From Hevea brasiliensis (taxonomy: Eukaryota > Streptophyta > Magnoliopsida > Malpighiales > Euphorbiaceae), in assembly GCF_030052815.1 (NCBI RefSeq), contig NC_079501.1, positions 88,392,296-88,456,295 on the forward strand: a stretch of 64,000 nucleotides of DNA, read 5' to 3'. A program made the translations under genes and the position numbers. The notes under the pieces were generated by a model. The model worked only from the letters and a program-made list of their open reading frames with translations. It searched no databases and was not told where the DNA came from. Of the stretch, positions 46,181 through 58,537 are shown in pieces (the stretch's first letter is position 1; each line of letters begins with the position of its first letter).

Positions 46181-46361
46181 GTAAAGTACTTTTGGTTATC
46201 TACACTTGATCATTTTGTCCATGGTGGCAAGTGTAATATTGTAAATGGACCCTTTTCTTATGTCATAAATGTTAATGAATTAATAGCGCATTTTATATCC
46301 AATTCTCTTTCTTCCCTTTTGAATTCCAATTTTATAATATATTCCATTTTCGTTCATTCAG
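46181..46361 (+). other. predicted intron between protease and RT of the Tat element
   Basis: Donor CGA/GTAAAGTAC at 46181, acceptor TTCATTCAG/GACC ending 46361. This 181-bp AT-rich segment contains stops, yet removal joins the protease frame to the RT frame (split GAG codon). Ogre elements are known to splice an intron at this place. Confidence 0.65.
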
Positions 46362-47341
46362 GACCATTCATCAATTAGCACTTAATAATTCAATAGACTC
46401 AGAAATTCCTCTGGTTAATTTTGAAATCCCCATAACTGCCATTACTTCAAATGATTCTGAGGTGGAACTCACAGAGGAAAGGGATGAAAGAGATGAACCT
46501 TCCCTAGTTCCTTGTGGAGACGAAACGCACACCATAAACTTAGGTACGGAAGAAGTGAAAAGAGAACTTAAGGTTGTGGAGAGTGAAGAATTAGAAGATA
46601 TGATCAGTTTGCTCAAAGAATTCCTAGACGTGTTTTCCTGGAGCTATGATGATATGGTTGGTTTGGACCCTCATATAGTAACGCACAAAATTCCCCTAAT
46701 TCCGGGGACAATCCCGGTAAAGCAGAAATTAAGAAGAATGAATCCTGACACACTGCTCAAAGTTAGGGATCAGGTCAAGAAACAGTATGATGCTGGGTTC
46801 CTGGAAGTGGTCAAATATCCGCAATGGATAGCTAACGTTGTACGGGTAATGAAGAAAGACGGGACAGTCAGGGTGTGCGTTGATTACAGGGATCTTAATA
46901 AAGCGAGCTTGAAAGATGATTTCCCTCTCCCTCACATTGAGGTGTTAGTAGACAATGCTGCGGGATTGGGCAGGTGTTCGTGTATCGATGGGGCATCAGG
47001 GTACAATCAAATCCCAATGGATGAGGAAGACAAGGAGAAAACTGCTTTTATCACTCAATGGGGAGTATTTTGCTATCGGGTCATGCCTTTCGGGTTAAAG
47101 AATGCTGGAGCCACCTACCAACGCGCTATGGTCACATTATTCCACGATATGATACATAAAGAAGTGGAGGTATATGTGGATGATATGATCATCAAATCTA
47201 GGGCAGAAGAGAGTCATGTACAGGTGATGAGGAAAGTATTCGAGAGACTCAGGAAATATCAGTTGAAACTGAACCCTGCCAAATGCATATTCGGAGCTAG
47301 ATTTGGGAAATTGTTGGGATTCATAGTGAGCGAGAAAGAAA
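46362..47341 (+). pseudogene. Tat reverse transcriptase, truncated
   Basis: Open from the predicted acceptor. After an acidic linker (EELEDMISLLKEFLDVFSW) come the RT motifs: VRVCVDYRDLNKASLKDDFP, CIDGASGYNQIPM, FGLKNAGATYQRAM and the catalytic YVDDMIIKSR. It breaks off after LLGFIVSEK, where family members continue into RNase H, and runs into LTR sequence. RNase H and integrase are missing entirely, so the element could not move without help. Confidence 0.9.
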
Positions 47342-47883
47342 AGACCTGATAAAGAAAAGACCAGAGTAGGAGAGGTCGGAAGAGGGGAGCCCGGCATGAG
47401 GGAGCGGAAAAGGAACATGTTGGAAAGATCGGAAGGGAGGAGAGATCGGAAAACAAAGAGAATAAGACGCATACCGCTGTCGTCATAATCAGAGCCGAGG
47501 TAGTTAAAGCGTTGCAGATGAAATCTCTACCGCACGCCCCAGAATCGCCCGCATTACTGACATGTGCCAGAATATGTCATGACAGTGCTATACATCCTAA
47601 TCTCCACCGTTGATCTGACTTGTAAGGACGAGCCTGGAGCCCTTGGATCAAAGAAGAAGACGATAAGACCAGCGCCTTTCACTCCTAGCCCTTGGATCGC
47701 CCTTGACAAGAAAATTTTGGGCCGTCAGATTAGAAGAGAGAAAGGACAAATATTCTGAAAGGAATCTCAGCCGTTCGTTCTGATTTTCTTTAATTCCCCA
47801 GCCTCAGATCATGTCCTTTAAAATCCTAACCCTCCATCTCCCTCAAAACAAATCCTGACCCTTCATGGGGAGCACCCAGTTCC

Positions 47884-47891
47884 TATAAATA
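47884..47891 (+). promoter_or_regulatory. sense TATA box of the Tat 3' LTR fragment
   Basis: TATAAATA in the same context as 39453-39460 and 37172-37179. Confidence 0.6.
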
Positions 47892-48554
47892 CCTGCATGA
47901 AAACTGTTCAAGGGGGACGAAATAGTGAATATAGCGGAAGGACTCTGAAACTTAATTCAGCTCGTTACTCTGCTATTTTTGAGCTTTCATAAGAAAAAGT
48001 TTTGAAACCAGTTTTCTGAAGTATTTTCTTGCAAAGGGATTTTTGAATACTGAAACTCTTCATTTTCAGTTCGTTCATTATCCTGTGACACTCTCACTTT
48101 CTATCTTTGTTATCTTTATTTCCACCCCCGTTGTCCAAGCTCAACTTCATTCAAACTCGGTTATAATTTTGATCGGACTGCATTTTAGCAAGGTATCCTT
48201 CATTTCAAGGCGAACCTTAGTCCTCAGGTTATCAGCTCGCAGCCCCATTACGTTTTGTGATCCCGTAGTTAGTTTAATAGATTCGGCTCCCTACAGGTGA
48301 GTGCTTATATTGCTGCTTTATCAAGTGCTTTATTTTACTTATTTCCTTCATTTTTGTGTTTGTAATTTTCACCAAGTTTATATTGTGTTAAAAAACGCGT
48401 AGAAGGTTATTCTCGAGTTTACTTCTTTGTTAATCAGTCCATTCTTTTTGTTAATCTTCGTTACTTCTAAATGCAAGAGTTCTAGTTGGATAAAATGTAG
48501 GTAACTGTAATCAAATTTCGATAGGTCGGAAAAGTCCTTATCCGAGTCCCATTA

Positions 48555-48900
48555 AAATAAAAGAGATCGGAGGAGAGTTCTTATCCGATTCTCACCTAAA
48601 ATTTTTAATGAATACTTAAAAGAGATCGGAGGAGAGTTCTTATCCGATTCTCACCTAAAAATTTTAATGAATATTTAAAAGAGATCGGAGGAGAGTTCTT
48701 ATCCGATTCTCAATCCAAAATTTTAACAAATATTTAAAAAGAGATCGGAGGAGAGTTCTTATCCGATTCTCAATCCAAAACTCTAATAAATACTTAAAAG
48801 AGATCGGAGGATAGTTCTTATCCGATTCTCAATCCAAAATTCTAATTTTAACCTAAAAGAGATCGGAGAAGAGTCCTTATCCGATTCTCAAATTGAATTC
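48555..48900. repeat. 60-bp hairpin repeat array in the 3' LTR fragment
   Basis: About six units near 48560, 48620, 48678, 48738, 48796 and 48855, two fewer than in the 5' LTR. Confidence 0.9.
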
Positions 48901-49213
48901 TAACAAATATGCAAAATGACCCCTTAAACAAAACTGATATGCAACAGTAACTCACTAAGGGTCAACTCATTTATTTATGTATCTGGGTAACCGGAATTGG
49001 TGAAAAATCAAATATTCCCTTTTACCAAGAGGATTAACATCTCCGTTCCTAACTATCAATTCTAGTTTATAAAGAGCTTGAAGTTAAATCTGCTTAGCCT
49101 CATTGAGGGACGAGGTGGGGTGCCTAACACCTTCCCCACCCGTTTACGGGCCCCGAACCTAGAATCTTTGTTTTTGAAATGGTTTCATTTTAATTTATTT
49201 TCGCAAATGGTTT

Positions 49214-51264
49214 TGTCACACCCTACTCCTCTGTAAGGCATAATATGATCCCGTATTATACCTAATGAATTACCAACTCCGTCTACTAATAACCCATTAA
49301 ATACACTACAAGGGATTTTAAAAACTTTTCTTACTTCTTTTACAATGGTGAGCACTATTTACAGGTGTTAAAAACCTTTTTGAACTGAAGTGATAGAACT
49401 AACACATTTGAATTATTTGGAATTTCTGTAAAAATTTTAGCAGAGTGCCATCTGTATTTTGGATAAAACAGTTCTTCAGAAACCTGTAAAAAGCACTTCA
49501 ATATTTTTCCAAATCTCAACTCCAACATATTTCTCAACACAACATATTTCTCAACTCAAATCCACAGTGATTTTTCAAAGTCTGAGATACAAGAAATATA
49601 ATACAATTTTTACAAGCCAAAATAACTCATAATTATTTTACAACTTCAAGGTACAATTTGAATTTACAACTGCTCAAAATCAAAAACAATATGTACATAC
49701 AGTGAACATACATTACAGTACAAAATACAAAATGTGGTATACTCGTTATACCCGAAAATCTTTCGCTGGAGGTACTAGCAGCCTAGTCTGCTGCCCTGTC
49801 TGTTTGTCTACCTGCGACAACAATAAAAAGCTATCGCTGAGACAATGTCTCAGTGGTGCACAACATTAACCAAATACAACTTTAAATCACAATTCATAAA
49901 TCATTTAAATGATGGATATGTAAAATCATAGTTAAATTCAAGACAATGAGTGTCAGAAGGAATTTAACACAATATCACAATAAATCTCAGAGATCAAAAC
50001 ATAGTTAGCTTCAAAAGACAATGAATGTCAATAAGGATTTAACTCCATTTCACAATCTCATAATACAAATCAATAAATCACACACAGCTTAATCATGTTC
50101 CAAAGATCAATTCGTCCCAAAAGTCGATGACTAATGAGGAATAACATAGCTAGCTAGCAAAATATGAGTACTCATCCAATTCGTCCTCAATAGGCACACA
50201 CCTCAACACTTCAGCCAGAGAGGGAATTCAATTCGTCCCACTAGACAAGCTAGTGAGGAATACAATCAATATACATGATAGCTGTGGTTTCAAACCATTT
50301 CCAATACTTTTCAATCAATAAGTATCCATCAATATCATTCAAACAATTTTACACAGTTTCAAACCATTTACAATTCTTTTCAAGCAATAAATATCCATTC
50401 AAACACATTTCCACAATTTAAAACAATAATGTACAAATAGTCATAATTCATTTCAATTGAAAAATTCAAAAGAAATAGTTGTTGTGCACAAACCTCTGAT
50501 AACTGTCTCCTGGTCTGGACTCTGTGTTTCCTTCCCTTTCCCTAAGTCTTTACTAACTGGGAAACACAATTTGAAGTGTTTCAGTACTAAATTAAACTGT
50601 CTCTATCGATAATGCTTGATAAGTAATTCACTGAAAGCTATTATTTGCTTAATCACCTAATATATCGACCCTCGATGGGTTCTAGGTAAATTAGGTTTTA
50701 GTGTTACTAATATGTCACATTCGATAGTCTTTTAGGGTTGGTACATGTTACCAATTTCATTTCCTTGTTTAGTGCATTTTATTGCAACTTGCTGGATTCC
50801 GGGATACTAGTTTGACCTAGCCGGACGACCTAGTTCCCTCGGTTTTCGAGTTTCGGTCAAAACTACAAACTTGTAGATCTATGTCTTATGGAACGCAGGG
50901 CAAAATTTTAGGTCATTCTGAGTTATGTAGACCAAGTTATGGTCATTTTACTATTGCTGGTCAAATGGCATCAAATTTGGTCATTTTAGGTCAATTTTGG
51001 TCAACTTTGGTTCGGCTAGTTTTTGGACCCGAACTTGTGTAAGCTGTTTTACTTGCTTATGGTTATTTCTGAGCTTTGGTGTCTTCATAAGACTTGTAGA
51101 TATGGGTCTTAACTATTCATGGTTAAAATTTCAGGTCAATTGGACCTGTTTTGAGTGAGTTATGGCCTAAACACTAACTGCTACCCAAATGGTCAGTTTT
51201 CAGGCCTCACTTGCACTTAATCCGGATTTGGTCATTTTTCAAGCTACCTTGCAAGCAGAATTTT
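49214..51264 (-). repeat. chromovirus 2 3' LTR, left segment
   Basis: Matches 61233 onward closely; plus strand starts TGTCACACCCTACTCC. Interrupted after GCAGAATTTT by the solo LTR. Confidence 0.93.
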
Positions 51265-54200
51265 TGTAACACCCCCGTTTGTATAGCCTGGTAGATTTCA
51301 CTGTTCCGGTGACCGGTGTCGGTCCGGACAATTAAGGGGATTAGGACCACACTTAAGACAACTTGAGAAGCCATAAACACAAATAATTAGTAATATTTAA
51401 TTAGTTAACTATAAATAAGAAAAACAGAACATAAGAGGTTAAACGAGCCGAGAGTCACAGCGATGAGTGACCTCCTCGGGAACGACTGCGAAGTCGTCTT
51501 AAACTCAAATTTCGAACCGTAAAAAGTGACGCTGCGGTCCTTAGGACCCTTATGAACACAGTGGAAAAGAGAAAATCACGAAAAAAAACTGTTAAGCCAG
51601 TCAAATAATTAGGTCAGGAAGCCGGAAGAAATATTGGATTATTTGCAAACCGGGATGAACCGGCGAGGGGCAATTTGGTCAATTGACCCCGAGAGCTGAC
51701 TCCTGACCTAACTGTCAAATAAAATCGGAGAAAAGAAAATTTCGAAATCGAGAATTAAATTAAAGAACTAATAGAAAAATAAAAAAAAAAAGAGAAAAAG
51801 AGATGAAAATGAAAAAAAAGTCAAAAGTTATGACATCATGCATGATGTCATAACTAAATTAATAAATTAAATTAATTAATTTGGATTTAGGGGTCTTCCA
51901 TAAGCAAAAAAACGTGTAAAAGAAAACAAAAAGAAAAAAAAAATTAAAAACCTCATTTTCTGTCTTCCTTGCCGCCCCACTTTCTTCTTCAATTCACCAT
52001 TGCCCATCCTCCATTAAAGCTTGCACTCAAGCTTTATTCCTCCACTCAACCTTAATAACTCCCTTAAAAACCTCCTTAGAACTTGTTATTGCAACTTAAG
52101 AAGGAGATTACAAGAAGAAAGAAGGAGAGAAATTGGAGAATTGGCAAAATAGTTGAGGTTAGTATGCTAACTTACTATTTTTCCATTCAAATGCATGTTT
52201 AGGTAATTAAGTGAGTTAAGAACTTGATGTAAATGAAACAAATATGGGGAAAGAATTAAATTGAAATTTCGGGCAGCTTGAGAGGAGTGTGGTTTGCATG
52301 AATATGATGCAATTGAGTGAGTTTAGAAGCTTTACTTAGTTAAATGATTAGCATTAAAATTATTAGAAGTAGTTAAATGCAAGAGTTTGTGAGATTAGGG
52401 TTTCAATGCTAGGGTTTATGAACCAAAAATTGGAGAAATGCATAAATGGCATGTTTAACCTATTGTGACAGGAAATAATGGTCAATTATGACCAAATAAG
52501 TTGTGTGGGAATGGTAGGAAATTAAACCAAATTCGTAGGTCAATGGTCATGCTGCTGGCAGCATGACCAAACCCACTTTGAAGGACCAAAACTCAAATTT
52601 TACAAGTCTAATTGATATGCCACCAATTGGAGATGAAAATAGACATAAAAGAGCAAAATTTTCATTAAGGAACCATGGCCAAAAACTGACCAAAACTTGG
52701 TGAAACAATTGACCAAAGTGAATTGATTGCAGGCTGCCACTGCACTAAACTGACCAAATAAACAGTAACTGTTCATTTGGTCATTACTCGAGTTACACAG
52801 GTCAAATTGACCTGAAATTTGGCCAGGGGTTAGAGGGCATATAGATATAAAACTTTCATGAAGAACATCACCCCAAATTATGCCATTAACCCATTCAAAT
52901 TATTGAGCAAAGTTAGGTTACCAAACCTGCAACTCTGCAGAATTTTCAGTGAGCAGCAATGTTTGGATGGATATAATTTCCTCTAGAAAACTCGGATTTA
53001 GGCGATTCTTGAACCGATGGAAACCTAAGACATAGTAGAACATTTCATATGAAGAAAGTTAGACCAAATTATGAACTTAACTTGATCAAATTATTAACCA
53101 AAGTTGGATCAAAATCTGCCAGAACCCAAAAGTGCAGTATGAACAGTGCACGTGAACAGTAAAATTATTTTGGTCATAACTTGAGCTACAAAACTCCGAT
53201 TGAGGTGATCCAAAAATGAGAATATACTTAAGACAGTAAGGAACATTTTCTATGAAGGAAGTTTTGTCAAATTCCAACAGTAGACCGACCAATAAAACAG
53301 TGCAACTTCGGAGAACCAAAACCAAAAATTGGCAATTTTGCCAAAATGACCAAAGTTTTAAACAAATGACCAAAACCAACAAGTTTGGTGATCAAAATGT
53401 GGTATGTGGGTGAAGTTGGAGTTCCCATACCCATTAAACCTTAGAAAGTCAATAATTTGACTTAAATAGTACAGTGAATAATAACCCGAAACACAAAAAT
53501 TTCGAGAACGTCGAATTTAACACGTTAGAGCTAGGTAAATGTGAAGTTAAGTTTATTTTGGATTTATTTTAAGTTTTAGTACTGAAACATTGGAAAATTT
53601 CGTGTTTCAGTGGAAAAGAATACAGGGACAGAACCCGAGGAGTCGAGTCAAGGCCAACAGGCGACTCGTTTGAGGTTTGTGCACAACATATACTTTTATA
53701 ATCATCTTTTGCATATCGTTTTGAATAATATGAAATATCGGATTATGGCATTCTTATGATGTTTGATCTAAATTGTTGAAAGTTATTATGTATATTTGAA
53801 AAGACAATGTTTAGCAAATTGTTAAGATAAGTTTTGAAACCACAGTGTCATGACCACATATTTGAACACCTCACTAGCACGACTAGTGGGGGTAATTAGT
53901 TTTGAATTTTGATTCCTTCTCTGGAAAAGTGTTGAGGTGTGCCAGTAGAAGAGGATGTGAATGGATATCCATATATTTGAGCTAGCTAGCCTTGTGATAT
54001 GATTTCTCTTTAGCCTCTGGCTATTGAGATTCATGTGATTTCTCTTTAGCCTCTGGCTATTGAGATTCTATTTGTTTCGAATGGCGTGATCTAACTGTGG
54101 GTTTTATGAAATGTGTTTTGATACTTTGAAATGAACTTGGTTTACATGTAAAATCTCACAATGCATGACTGTATTTAATTTTCATGTTTAGCCAAATTTT

Positions 54201-54959
54201 TGAATGAATGTGCTTTAAGCTTTGCATAAAGATTATTTTAGTATATTGTGCACCACTGAGTCCTAGTACTCAGCGATAGCTTTTATTGCTGTCGCAGATA
54301 CAGAGACTAGAGGAGCAGCAGACTGAGCTGCTGAAGTGTGTGAAGTCATCAGCTTGAAGCCTTCGGGTATAATTTATACCCTAACTGTAAATACTTCTTT
54401 TGATGTATATATTGCACATAAATGTATGGACATGTAAAAATGGGTCTTGAGCAGCTTGTACACAAATTTGTATGAAGTTTGTAATAAAGTTTAGTTTATG
54501 TTTCTTTTGATATAAATTTGTAAGGTTGTGTATAAAGTATTTTGTTTTTAATGAAATATGAATGATATTGATTGACAGTATTTTGAGAACTATTGAACTT
54601 GTGAATTTTGAGAAATTGACTGAGTTTGATTGTGAAACCGAAGTAGTGGTTGAGAAAAACTTTTAGAAGTGCTTTTTTACAGGTATTCGAAGAATGGTTT
54701 TCTCAAAATACAGAGGAAACTCTGTCAAAATTTTTATAAAAATTGCGGAAAACTAAAATGGCCAAAAATATTAATTAGTTTTAATTTCAACTAAATGTTT
54801 TTAATACTTATTAGAAATGCTCACCACTTGTCAAAGATAAGAAAATTGTTTTAAAATCCATTGTAGGGTACTTAATGAATTATCGGTAGGTGAAGTTCGG
54901 TAGTTCATTAGGTATTCTACTGGATCATGTTATGCCTTACAGAGGGGTAAGGTGTGACA
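51265..54959 (+). mobile_element. solo LTR of a related chromovirus, opposite orientation
   Basis: 3,695 bp, starts TGTAACACCCCCG and ends GGGGTAAGGTGTGACA, with perfect target duplication ATTTT (51260-51264 and 54960-54964). The uninterrupted target GCAGAATTTTGGTATG is at about 63273-63288. Its ends resemble the reverse complement of the chromovirus 2 LTR (TTATGCCTTACAGAGG), so it belongs to the same or a sister family but was inserted the other way round. No PBS, gag, pol or PPT. Confidence 0.9.
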
Positions 54960-54964
54960 ATTTT

Positions 54965-56388
54965 GGTATGCTTCCTTCATGAAAATTGGCACATTTTGTG
55001 CCTAGTTTCACCTCCAATTGGTCTAATACCAATTGGAGCCACACACTTAAAGTTATAGGCTAAAATGCATACTGTCCTTAAATACATTGCTTAACATCTA
55101 TCAATTGCACATTTACTTGCTATAAATCCACTTCTCTTACCAATTCTGATTTGGTACATTACCAAAACCATTTATCACTTCACAATAAAGTCACTTTGGG
55201 CAGAATACAATATCCTCAATACACCAAATGAAACACTAATTCACAAAGTCCAAATACAACAATATGTACACATAAACACTCTTAATTATTACATACAATT
55301 TTCACAACCAATTTATATACATATTCATCAATCCTCAATGTCACAATTCATCCAATATCTTCATGAATTCAAACATTCATCAAGGAGTCTCAAGGCTGCC
55401 GAAATGCTCCCCATTGCCAAAGTTTCCCATAATTCGTCAACTTCAATTTCAAATGCACAATCACCACATATACATGGAAATAACTTACTAGGACATTAAA
55501 TCACCCTACTCAACATAAATTCCCATCAAATATATGTATGAATATTTCATTAAATATATAACTCCATGGCTGTCCAAAATTGGATATATCAAGAACTTCT
55601 CAAAACTTTAAAATTTTCTTCACAAATCAAACACCCATACATGCTTACAAACTTTAACAAAGCAATATTCAAAAATACAAACTTACCTATTGTTAGGACT
55701 TGTTAAATCTTCACTAAACTTCCTTGATTTTGTTATCAAACTCTTCCTTGTGATGTGGGGATAAATTTTAATGAAGATAGGTGTGGGAAAAGAAGGCTTG
55801 ATCATGGAATTGTTAAGGTTTGAAGGTGGGCGGCCATGGGAGCTTTTTAGGAGTTCATTCGGCCATGGTGATTGCCTAGCTTGAAGATGAAGTTGCAGAT
55901 TGTATAATGGGTGTACACCTGCCCGTTTAGTTCTTAATTTATTCCATAGTGGTCCACTTACACAAATTAATTCATTTTATATGTTTAATTTTCATTTATT
56001 CCACATTAAACCCATAATTTTTGCTATTTACTTTATATACCACCAATTTAATTTTTCTTTGATATTCCTAATGATATTTATACTTCAATTGATGTCTCTT
56101 TAAGTCCTAAAAATATTTTCCAGGGTTCCCCGCAGTCCAGGGCTAGTCAACGGTCCACGCCGTGACTTCCCGGTGCGTTCACCCATCACTAGGGTTCTCG
56201 GCTCGCTTTACTTGGTTACATTTCTTTGCTATTATTTTTCCTTTGTTTTTCTTGTATTTTCTTTTCTTGTATTTCATTATTTTATGTCTCCTCACTCATA
56301 ACGAAGTGTAGTTCTAGGCATCCTAGCTGTCCGGATAACACTGGTCACCGGAATAGTAGAACGCACTACCGAACATAGGGGTGTTACA
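54965..56388 (-). repeat. chromovirus 2 3' LTR, right segment
   Basis: Continues the LTR after the solo LTR; its start TATGCTTCCTTCATG matches 63286 onward. It ends GGGGTGTTACA, the reverse complement of a TGTAACACCCC start. Confidence 0.9.
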
Positions 56389-56402
56389 ATTCTCCCCTCC
56401 TT
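56389..56402 (-). promoter_or_regulatory. polypurine tract of chromovirus 2
   Basis: Minus strand AAGGAGGGGAGAAT directly before the TGTAACACC start of the 3' LTR. Confidence 0.88.
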
Positions 56403-56434
56403 AAATAAATTTCGTCTCGAAATTTTACCTGGAA

Positions 56435-57851
56435 TTAGTCTCTGAATAGCTTTGGGTGCTGTCTCCTCATATCCTCTTCACGTTCCCAAGTAGCTTCCTG
56501 GCCTGAATGATGGTTCCACAGCACTTTAACCAGGTGTATCTGTTTATTCCTTAGCTGCTTCACCTCATATGCCAGAATTTTTATGGGTTCTTCCTCATAT
56601 GAGAGGTCTGGATTTACCTCAATCTCCTCAACTGATAGTACATGAGATGGGTCAGATCTGTATCTCCTTAACATGGACACATGGAAGACACTGTGTATCC
56701 TTGCTAGCTCTGGAGGTAATACCAACCGATATGCCAAAGGACCCACTCTTTCTAGAACCTCATATGGTCCGATGAAATGAGGACTCAGTTTCCCCTTTCT
56801 GCCAAATCTCATAATCCTCTTCCAAGGAGAAACTTTGAGGAATACCTTATCACCCACTGCATATTCAATATCTCTTCTTTTCAAATCAACATAGGACTTG
56901 ATGATGGTCGATGCACCTTGAGTCTATCTCTAATCAATCGATCTTTTCCTCTGTCTGTGAACAATTTACGGCCCAATCATCTTCCTTTCACCTACTTCAT
57001 CCCAACATAAGGGAGTTACGCACTTTACGCCATACAAAGCTTCATATGGAGGCATCCCAATGCTTGATTGGTAGCTGTTGTTATAAGCAAACTCAATCAA
57101 AGGCAAGTGTGTATCCCAACTACCTTCAAACTCAATCACACAAGCCCGTAGCATATCCTCCAATATCTGAATAACCCTCTCGGTGGCCATGCATGCGTGG
57201 GTGGAATCTTTGTCTTTGAAGTTCAATCTAGTTCCTAGGGCTCTTTGAAGACTACCCGAATCTAGAAGTGAACCTAGGATCTCTGTCGGATACAATTGAT
57301 CGGCACTCCATGCAATTTTACAATCTCATATATGTACAATCGGCCAATCTTTCAGGCTATAGTCCATCCGAATCGCAAAAAGTGAGCGGACTTGGTCAAT
57401 CATCAACTATAACCCATCTTGCATCATGACTACTCTGTGTCCTTGAAAGTCCTGTAACAAAATCCATAGTTATTCGTTCCCATTTCCACTGCATGCGACA
57501 AAGGATGTAACAAACCAGTGGAACTTGATGTTACGCCTTTTACTTGACAAGTTAGGCATTTGGAAACAAATTCAGCTATATCTCTCTTCATACCCATCCA
57601 CGATGAATGCTCTTTCACCCTCTGTACATTTTAGTTCCACCGTGGTGCATAGCAAAAGGAGACTCATGTGCTTCCTTCATAATGATCTGTCTCAATTCCA
57701 CATCACTAGGAACGCACATTCTGCCCTGATGTAGCAATAAACCATCATCTCTCACAGAAATTTCAGGTTTCTTGCCCTGCTGGACTTCTTTCAGTAGCTT
57801 CTGATATTTTTCATCACTCTGAGCAGCCATTCTGATCTGATCAATCAACAC
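56435..57851 (-). pseudogene. chromovirus 2 integrase with chromodomain
   Basis: The zinc-binding part is in 57615-57851 (HESPFAMHHGGTKMYRG) and 57430-57618 (KRDIAEFVSKCLTCQ). The catalytic core is badly damaged between 57295 and 57430. The core end (56966-57295) keeps LEDMLRACVIEFEGSW and YQSSIGMPPYEALYG. The last piece, 56435-56884, is open: GKLSPHFIGPYEVLERVGPL, FHVSMLRRYRSDPSHVL, and a full chromodomain (VKQLRNKQIHLVKVLWNHH, then TWEREEDMRRQHPKLF). The aromatic and acidic residues of the chromodomain are kept. Confidence 0.88.
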
Positions 57852-57899
57852 TGGCTGTACATGATATGCAACTCATGCATCCCTCATCATTAATCTCTA

Positions 57900-58471
57900 A
57901 AGCGGCATCTTTGTGCTTTCAATTCATATACCATGGACAAAGGAGAAACTCTGAGACTTGCCATAGTCTTGCGACTTAAGGCGTCAGCCACCACATTTGC
58001 TTTCCCTGGCTAATAGTCTATTAAGCAATCATAATCTTTGATGAGTTCTAACCATCTCCTCTGCCTCAAATTTAATTCCTTCTGGGTGCCTAAGTACTTC
58101 AAGCTCTTGTGATATGTGTAAATGTAGCATTTTTCTCCATACAAATAGTGTCTTCAGATCTTTAGAACAAAAACAATAGCTGCTAGCTCCAGATCATGTG
58201 TTGGGTAGTTCCTCTCATGCGGTTTCAGCTGGCGTGATGCATAAGCAATGACATTCCGATCTTGCATCAGTACGCAGCCTAACCCATTGTGAGAAGCATC
58301 ACTATAAACTGTGTATTCTTTACCCGGAGTAGGTAAAATGAGGACTGGAGCTTCAGTCAAACACCTCTTCAACTCATCAAAACTTTGCTGGCATTCATCA
58401 GTCCACTGAAATTTTACATCTTTCCGAAGCAGTTTGGTCAGTGGAGAAGATAACATAGAAAACCCCTTCAC
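57900..58471 (-). pseudogene. chromovirus 2 RNase H
   Basis: 58154-58471 reads [20 protein letters not shown], then [20 protein letters not shown] and [20 protein letters not shown], ending at a stop after VLKI where the family has VLKIWRHYL. The remainder down to about 57900 still reads as RNase H and linker but with stops. Confidence 0.85.
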
Positions 58472-58537
58472 AAACCGACGGTAATATCCAACTAGACCCA
58501 GAAAACTGCGAATTTCTGTGATGTTCCTGGGCGGCTT

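Larger units (their letters stand above)
30043..49213 (+). mobile_element. Tat/Ogre-like Ty3/gypsy element, nested and internally deleted
   Basis: 5' LTR 30043-33817 plus 38973-41328 (interrupted by a same-family solo LTR), PBS at 41332, then gag, protease and RT, and a 3' LTR fragment 47342-49213. The remainder of the 3' LTR should lie beyond the chromovirus inserted at 49214 and is not in the window. Large LTRs, Tat-type gag with paired C-x2-H-x5-H-x4-C motifs, protease LIDNGSALNVLP, a probable intron before RT, and an antisense extra ORF all fit the Tat clade. RNase H and integrase are absent because of a deletion near 47340. The left flank is CTAAA (30038-30042); its partner is outside the window. 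Confidence 0.88.
47342..49213 (+). repeat. 3' LTR fragment of the Tat element
   Basis: From AGACCTGATAAAG it matches the 5' LTR from 33756 to 33817 and then from 38973 onward, up to about 41237, where the chromovirus is inserted. It lacks the LTR start, the antisense gene and about 320 bp corresponding to 40081-40400. It includes TATA at 47884-47891 and six units of the hairpin array. Confidence 0.9.

Noticed and set aside
53086..53382. 98-residue minus-strand ORF in the solo LTR
   Set aside because: No domain, antisense to a solo LTR of a family whose LTRs show no other coding signal.
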